NCBI GenBank assembly: GCA_025449115.1
Contig: JAHLKC010000016.1
Location: 248,001-312,000 of the forward strand
DNA from: Chytridium lagenaria
Lineage: Eukaryota > Chytridiomycota > Chytridiomycetes > Chytridiales > Chytridiaceae
Length of the DNA: 64,000 nucleotides
Reading direction: 5' to 3'
Below the pieces are notes generated by a model. It was not told the origin of the DNA. It saw nothing but the letters and a program-made list of their open reading frames with translations, and made no database searches. Position 1 is the stretch's first letter; each line of letters starts with the position of its first letter. The translations under genes and the position numbers were made by a program. Of this stretch, positions 57,518 to 64,000 are shown piece after piece.

Positions 57518-58914
57518 TCAAGCATGAGGGTATCCCTTGGGATGAGTCTGATGCCACTTCCACGCAGACCCAACAATATCCTCAACAGATTTGTACTTCC
57601 TCGTCCATCCAAGAACCTGTTCAGCCCTCACAGACGACGCAATAAGCGCATCAGGGGTCTCCGGGACGCCTGAGAAAAGACAATGTTAGGAATATCCTTT
57701 TACAAAGTAATAACGAAATAAAAGGCGAATTTACCTGGGCTTGATCTCAGCAGGAATGGGTGTCCGGTGACCTTGCGAGCGGCGTCCACAATTTCCTTCA
57801 CAGTGTATCCTTTCCAGATCCCAAGGTTGAAGCGGTTACTAACATTAGTCTTGACGAGATATCCGATAGCACCGATATGGGCCTGCGCGATATCGGTCAC
57901 GTGAACGTAATCACGAATGCATGTTCCATCGTGAGTGTTGTAATCATCGCCAAAGATAAAGATCTTTTCCCTCTTTCCAAGAGGAACCTAAAACAATGAT
58001 TAGTCCTGGAAATGAGGGAGGCTTGCAAACCTGAAGGATAAGGGGGATAAGATGCGTTTCGTCAGCATGGTCCTCGCCAATTCACCGGAAGCGTCGGCAC
58101 CGCATGCATTGAAATACCGGAGCAGACATACTTGATACCGTGCGCCTCGTCGACCCTGACATCATGATTTCAGCGTTCGGCACCATTTTATTCAGTAACC
58201 TTACCATTTCAATGCAAACTCGATAGCGAGCTTAGTGTCTCCGTAGGGGTTAATAGGGAAAAGTGGGGTCCTCCTCCTCAATAGGCGTCTTCTTGGGGTA
58301 ACCCAAAGAGAGCCGCAGTGGAAGAAAAGACAAAGAACTATGAAAAAAAGGCTGAGTATGGACGTCATCAAAAGCGCGTTTGATCACCTTAGATCCATGT
58401 TTCTTCATAGCCTGAAGAAGAGTGATGGTTCCAGAAACGTTGTTTTTCGTAGTAGCTGAGAGGATCAACAACACTCTCGCCGACAGAGATAGAGGCGCAA
58501 AGGTGCTAAAGATCATTGACATGCGATCATCTGGGATGAGGGGCTTACCATCACGGCCTCAGGTTTGTGGGTGCTGAACACTCGCTCGAGGAACTCTTTA
58601 TCCCTAATATCACCAATTTCGACCGGGATTCCAGCCGGGACAGCTTGAGTGTGGCCTAGATGTAAATGTGGACCAGGTTAGGCAATGATCATGCATCGCG
58701 TTGGAGACGTAGTGGATGAAGTGCATACCAGTTGACAAGTTGTCGGAGAACGACTATAGAGTACTTTTCGCTCTCCTTGACGAGCTCACGGACGACATGG
58801 GAGCCAATGTACCCGGCACCACCGCATACGAGGACCTAAACAAATGAACTGTGTCAACACGACCACGCACTCGTCAACCCAATACTCCGATCACATGCTT
58901 ACCTTCATTGCCAT
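57518..58914 (-). CDS. GAL10: UDP-glucose 4-epimerase (Gal10/GalE type)
   Basis: Interconverts UDP-glucose and UDP-galactose in the cytosol (Leloir pathway). It starts MAMK at 58914, then an intron GTAAGCATG..TTTAG and [20 protein letters not shown] (the Rossmann GGAGYIG). Further blocks are [54 protein letters not shown] with NPYGDTKLA (the Tyr-x3-Lys pair), [33 protein letters not shown] with [10 protein letters not shown], and the end [10 protein letters not shown] (stop at 57518). No mutarotase domain follows, so it is the short form. At least four one-base indels disturb the frame (for example at FGYP, PINPYG and SGELGED), mostly in short homopolymers. I regard these as probable sequence errors. 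Confidence 0.85.
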
Positions 58915-59223
58915 GATAAATGCAAGACTCAAACTGTTGACGGAGGCGATGGAATAGCACAGACGACTCGAGAGGGACTTTGGAAGGAGCAAGGGATTTA
59001 GGAAGGAACAAAAGAAGTGTCTACGAAACAAGAAAAATTCAAAGTCCTTTTCTGTGAAACGTGTCGGAATTTGTTGGCAGGGGCTGGCCTCCGTTTTGTG
59101 CATCTCATCCGCATCCCATCCTGTCCACTTTCATTTTTTCACCATCGAACAAAGTAGAAACGATCACGGCTGCATGCTCATTACACCCCTCTTACCGCAC
59201 CTCTAACCACTTTGCATGCAACC
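58915..59223. promoter_or_regulatory. Shared divergent promoter region
   Basis: 309 bp between the start codons of the epimerase gene (minus) and the carrier gene (plus). Pyrimidine-rich on the plus strand close to the carrier start. No clear TATA box in either direction. The two genes may share regulatory sites. Confidence 0.45.
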
Positions 59224-60491
59224 ATGTCCTCATCCACCGCCTCCCCTCCACTTCCCACACTCGATGATCAGACCCCTCTTTGAAGATCGTCACCAAAGAC
59301 CCTCTTCCCAGCCGACCCCACCATAGACTATGACGATCCCTTCTCCTACATCCCCAACATCATCGCCGGATTCGCCCGCAGTGTCGCCACCCAAACCACT
59401 ATCGCATTAACAGGTTTCAGCAAAGGACTCCTTAAAATGTGGTTCCGAGTCCCCATCAAACTCTTTCGTCCCGCAACCGTCAACCCTTTCCTCATTTTCG
59501 CTGCAATAGCTGAACAAGAAGGACGGAGGGGTCAATGTTGGATTTATACGGGGTTTGCTTAAAGTCGAAGGGGTGAGAATAGATTATTATATGATGATTA
59601 CTAAACCATCACCAGCTCGCCCTTTTTATCTAAAAACATGCTCCCCCTTCTCATCTGCAACAGCATCGTCGGTGCAGTCTTATTCAATGCCTACAGTCTA
59701 AGTATGCACCTTCTTACAACCGAAGTCCCAACGCATGACGATGAATACGAAGTCAAACACCACCCTTTCACGTCCGGAGCTATAGCGGGTGCATTCCAAT
59801 CCCTCCTAGCGACACCTATTGACAATATTACGAGACGTGTCGATCCGGCTCAAGTTGCGGCTAGGAGAGGGGAGGGTGTGTTGGGGTCATGACGCAAACT
59901 TTTAAGGAAGCTATGCCGAAAGAGGGTGGGAGGTGGGCCAAGATGAAATTCATGTATCATGGCTTGCCCTATAATCTTGTAAAAGATTCGATGGTAAGAC
60001 CTCTCTTTCCCTTTATAGTAATCTGACGTGATTTTTAGGGGTTTTCTCTTTTTTTCGGATTGTTTGAAACTACTCGAACTATGGGAAAACGCTTCGTCAT
60101 TGACCTTCATGACACATATTTTTGGCCACGCCGTTATTTCTACCCCCCTGAATACGGTCTCGACCCTGTCACCGGTGATCCTAAAAGTCGTCCCACGCTC
60201 TCTGTCACGCTCGGCACCGTAGCCGCCGTTATCGGAGCTGGCAGTCTCGCAGGAGCTGGCTACCAAGTTGTCGCGTATCCATTTGATCGGCTACCAAAAG
60301 TGAGACCAAAGGCTGATGAGATGGAAGTGAAGGTGGATTGGGGGAAGGCATGGAAGCTGGTGAAAAGAAAGGGCGTTGCGCCGTTTTATAGAGGGATTGG
60401 GACGCAACTTGTGAGGGTTGCGCCGCCGAGTGCGGTGGGGTTGTTGATTTTTGAGTTGGCGAATTCGCAGCTCTGGGATGAGGATGACTGA
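59224..60491 (+). CDS. Mitochondrial-carrier-family-like membrane protein
   Basis: It probably resides in the inner or outer mitochondrial membrane as a solute carrier or a Ugo1-like relative; the substrate cannot be told. Segments: YIPNIIAGFARSVATQTTIA, VNVGFIRGLLKVEG before an intron, HPFTSGAIAGAFQSLLATPI with DNITRR (a weak P-x-D/E..R signature), KFMYHGLPYNLVKDSMGFSL, GTVAAVIGAGSLAGAGYQVV with AYPFDR, and FYRGIGTQLVRVAPPSAVGL. From the ATG at 59224 an in-frame TGA stands at 59281 and a frameshift near 59530; the downstream coding is otherwise well kept. Either these are sequence errors or the gene is a recent pseudogene. The stop is at 60489-60491. Confidence 0.62.
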
Positions 60492-60843
60492 TACATCATA
60501 CGGGTTTAAAGGGATACGGCTCATACCATTCGGGAGTTTTAAATTATATAGATAGATACACCGTTTATAACGTTCACCTTTCTTTTTTTTATTCTGTACT
60601 CATTTTCTATAACTCAAGACACATAAAAAAAAAAAAGAAGAATGAAGGGATGTAGATACATGCTTGCGATGACTGCAAACGACAACACAGCAAACAGACG
60701 AGAGTCCTTTAAGAACCAACTTAAAGCAAAATAATGATACAAAAGAACAGAAGCAAAAACACCAAAAAAAGAAGTGTTTTCAAAACTTCAAAAATGGTGG
60801 CTGAATCCAAAATAGAAAACAAAAAGACTAAAGAGAAGAAGTT
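60492..60843. other. Convergent 3' flanks
   Basis: Intergenic stretch between two converging genes. A-rich (run near 60630) and without a frame. Presumably both 3' UTRs with their polyadenylation signals. Confidence 0.5.
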
Positions 60844-63038
60844 TTAGATTGACTGCTCCTCCTCAGCAGGCTCCTCCTCAGCAGCCTCCTTCCGCGGCCG
60901 TCCCCTCTTCTTTTTAGGCGGTAAATCAGAGCCATTCGCCTCCGCACCCTCCTCGCCGGGCACCTTCTTTGGCCTCCCTCTCTTCTTGGCTGACTTTAAT
61001 GACTCCCCTGGTGGCGCCGCAGTCTCCGGACTCTCCAACTCCTCCTGCAACTCTTGTTCCTCAACACCACCCACAGCGCCATTGATCGCATCCTGGATAA
61101 CCCCTTGAATATCATGCTGCTCCTCCACCGCAGCACCTGTGCGCCATTCTCATCCGTTGCAGGTTGATACACAGGATGAGCGTAATGACTCTGATCGAAT
61201 TGACTTTGTTGAGAATCGATAGGGTTGCCGTTGGCGTCTATGGGATGGCCGTTGCCGTCGACCATTTGGGGAGTGGGTTGGTAGGCACCTGCTGTAAGCT
61301 GTTGCTGGGCGTAGTGGAGGGTGTGGTCTTGCGGGGCACCGGTTTGGGGGTCGAATTGGGTAGCTTGGTGGCCCTGTTGAGCCCATAGATTGGAGTCGTA
61401 CGCTTGGGTTTGGTAGTAATGAGTGACGGTTTGTTGGGGTTGTTGGTGCATGGGTTGATAGTAATGCGCGGAACTGTCTGGGTGTTGCTGTGTTTGGTAT
61501 GTGCTGTAGTGTGCTTGTGGCGTGTGGTGGGCAACCTATATGTGAGGAGAATGATAAGAAACAAGACTTTATTCCAAAACGAATGAATTCAAATTACGTA
61601 CCTGCTGGCCTGCAGCTCATAGTGCACCACGTGATCGTAGGCGCCGGGACCCAACACATCACCAGTGTGGATACCAGCCTGCTGTGCGGCCTGCTTGCTG
61701 CTCATTGCAGCATAGTGACCGGGAGCACGACCACGAACAACCAAAGGCGCGGATTCGGCAGAAGCCACCTTAAAACTGATTGCCATCATCACACCTGACA
61801 TAGAGCTCTACAAGCAAAACGTGATACTGTTGGGCAGCACGACGTTTTCCGTTGTTAGCCGTAGCGGACTTTGAATTGAAGGCGTTCAAAGGTGACGCTG
61901 TGGAAAGAGTCTTCATGGCGGACAGTTGGGTCCATAGGCTCACAAAGACGTGCTTGAGGCTGTGACTGAGGCCCCTTGTCACGCTTAGCAGTGTGCTGCA
62001 CCAATTCAATTTCCTTATTGCCGTTATGAGTCTTGGCCACGCAATTGATCAAGAACCCAGTAACGGTACGAAGCCTGTCCTCAACCTCAACATAACATGG
62101 CAGCTCTACACGCTGGCCATGCACGTCGACAGCTGTGAATGTGGCGCTGACCTGGAAATAGTTACGCCGGTAACATGTCCAGTCATTGTCAGCAAGGAAA
62201 AAGCCTCTATCGATCTTGGGATAGATCCGCAAAGTGTAACTGGAAATGAAGAAGATTGGGTTAGGTCAGTGTGCGACGGACGCCTCAACTCAAACCGCGA
62301 AAAATCGGCGCAAAACACCAAAGGAGTCACACAATAAATGTAAAAAACCTACTTCCTTGTCCGGTCCAAACTCCACAGGGTTGACTTCTGGACAGTCTGT
62401 TTGAACATGGGACCGTGTTCAGATATGCCTCGGCCGCGCCTTGTTGCGTTTGGCGTTGGCGGAGGCCGTGCCTGTGGGAGAATCCGGCCCTTGTGCGTAG
62501 TCCCCACACTTTGGGCCTGCAAAGCTGGGTCTGATTCAGCACCTGCAGACTGTTGAGCGTGATGGGTACCCGCCGGATGGTAGGCATATGATTGAGCTTG
62601 CACAGGATGATATTGGGGTTGGGTAGGATTGGAGTTGTGTTGGTTGGGATCACTAAGCAAGGAGTTAGATTTCGGCAATAAATACGTGAATATTACTATC
62701 CGTGATATGTTGCTGTCGGCATGTAAGCAGGTGTGCTGCTAAAAGGAAGTTAGACTAGAGGTTTCTTTGTTACGTAAAATCATTTAAAAGGATTCAAAAA
62801 AGCGAGAGTAAGTTAATACTCACTACTGAATCGGCCGAGATGGATCTTGGAAAGAATAAGACGGAATGTATGATTGCTGAACGGGCATGTGGACTTGAGG
62901 TATGGGTATGGCTAATGGAACTCCTGGAAGGACTACGGTGTTTTGGCCGACGGCACTAGCGTCGCCACCTTCATCGCCGACCATTTGACCAGGAGCGGTG
63001 ACGACAACGCCACCCTGCTGGTCTGATTGCTGCTGCAT
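60844..63038 (-). CDS. Ndt80-family transcription factor with two C-terminal AT-hooks
   Basis: The DNA-binding domain is of the Ndt80/PhoG type: RIYPKIDRGFFLADNDWTCY, RRNYFQVSATFTAVDVHGQR, HEDSFHSVTFERLQFKVR, then after introns RRAAQQYHVLLVELYVRC, VVRGRAPGHYAAM and GAYDHVVHYELQASR (about 61590-62250). The N-terminus (MQQQSDQQGGVVVTAPGQMV at 63038) and the region after the domain are Gln/Pro/Tyr-rich. The C-terminus has two AT-hooks, KKRGRPKKVP and KKKRGRPRKE, and an acidic end (stop at 60844). Family members control meiosis, starvation response, protease secretion or cell death in fungi. Several small introns; exon borders near 62340 are not certain. Confidence 0.78.
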
Positions 63039-64000
63039 GCTTGATGAATCAACAGCCGAAGGACCACGTATGAATCTTTTGTGGAATGCGCGTGTGGTTG
63101 GTCGCTTGGTTCTATTTCAATGAGCCTATCATTAGAAATTTTGAAGGAAATTTTGGGGGGGGATGGGGTCTTTGGTCTTGAAGGGGGGAATAGAGTCTAG
63201 TGGGTTGGTTGAGTGAGGGGGTTATAAAAAGTAGTGGCGGCATGAGTAGAGACGGAAAGGAATTTAAAGACGGCAGCGCGGGCGTGTGGCACGCAGCAGA
63301 AAAGGGTTTTAGAATGCCCTTGTAAAACGTCTTACGGTTTAAGTCAAGAATCAAGAAAGATGGGAGTACCACTGTGCTCCGTTACCTCAATCGCCATCCA
63401 CCACCAACCTGCGCATCGCTTAACTTGTTGTACACCTTTTTGACATCTGCAACAATCATCGTGCCTCCAACCTTTTCACGCTAAGCCTCTCCCCTCGTCA
63501 CGATGGAAGGAAGGGCACTCATCCATCCATCCATATCCCACAATAATACAATTCCATCACCGCCTCGACGGATCACAATCCCAATCAGGACATCGTTTCC
63601 AGCAAATAAGCCAACGACGAAGGCAAAACCACCTCTTGCCATCCAAAGGCGATGTAAGATCCCCAACCATACTATCCATGGGTCCCATTGCTTTCGGCAC
63701 CCTCACTTCTTTCCAAATTTCAACAATGTAGACAGAGTGGAGGATACAAGTGGAGGTTGAGAGGGAGGGAGGGGGGAGGGAGGAAGGGCGGTGAAGGAAG
63801 GAAGGACGGGTGTAGTGATTGATCCGGGCACTAAAACTGGGATCCAAAGGGGGCTCACCGGTTCTGAACTGGAATGGAGGGGCAGCAAGTAAGCTTCTCG
63901 TAACGTTACGCTGGTCGGTGGAACTCGAGAATAGTTGGGAATAATTTCGAATTTGAGACTTTTTTTTTCCCTCCCTCTTTTTTTCTCCTTTTTTTTCTTT
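63039..64000. other. Upstream region of the Ndt80-family gene
   Basis: No supported gene on either strand. The stretch is rich in polypurine/polypyrimidine tracts (63170-63190, 63750-63810, 63960-64000), which produce spurious proline- or serine-rich frames. Probably a long 5' UTR and promoter, which is common for regulatory genes in fungi. Confidence 0.5.

Overview
The window is nuclear DNA of a filamentous fungus, most likely a basidiomycete (Agaricomycetes-like). The evidence is dense genes with many GT..AG introns of about 50-60 bp, an exportin-5/Msn5 gene split into many small exons, a PHD-TFIIS-SPOC (Bye1-type) gene, a GAL10-type epimerase, an Ndt80-family regulator and large chromodomain-type Ty3/gypsy LTR retrotransposons. 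The genus cannot be read from the sequence.

Layout. Bases 1-3234 are gene-poor, with one 27-bp tandem repeat and one strong TATA box. Bases 3235-22665 hold copy A of a 14.5-kb LTR retrotransposon (minus strand). A second, non-autonomous LTR element (4582-9444, plus strand) is nested in its pol 3' part. A 1.36-kb spacer (22670-24028) leads to copy B of the same large element in the opposite orientation (24033-38544, plus strand). The three insertions have perfect and different 4-bp target-site duplications: TGGC (A), GTAG (nested), GAGG (B). A and B form a giant inverted repeat covering more than half of the window.

The large element is unusual. Reading 5' to 3' it has a primer-binding site, a 1.3-kb leader, an extra proline-rich ORF1 of unknown family and a gag with an Arg/Gly/Gln-rich tail but no visible CCHC knuckle. 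Pol follows, with a partial retropepsin-like segment, RT (YIDD), RNase H, a roughly 270-aa exonuclease III/APE1-type endonuclease domain, a DD35E integrase with HHCC finger, a GPY/F-like segment and a degenerate chromodomain. An AP-endonuclease fold between RNase H and integrase of an LTR element is the main discovery candidate here: such endonucleases normally belong to non-LTR retrotransposons. The LTRs of A and B also show a mosaic relationship that ordinary reverse transcription does not explain well.

Right flank. Copy B is inserted in the coding sequence of a multi-pass membrane protein gene (5' part 23800-24032, 3' part from 38545). A paralogue (40580-42205) and a decayed third copy (43080-43530) follow. 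Next come a secreted acidic repeat protein (44547-45664), exportin-5/Msn5 (46186-51365), a small ORF, a CobT-family phosphoribosyltransferase (51833-53121), BYE1-like (53278-57030, minus), GAL10-like epimerase (57518-58914, minus), a mitochondrial-carrier-like gene (59224-60491) and an Ndt80-family transcription factor with two AT-hooks (60844-63038, minus).

Caution. Several conserved host genes (epimerase, CobT, carrier) show isolated one-base frameshifts, often next to short homopolymers. Part of the frameshifting seen in the retroelements may therefore be assembly error rather than decay. Lesions present in both element copies are less likely to be errors.
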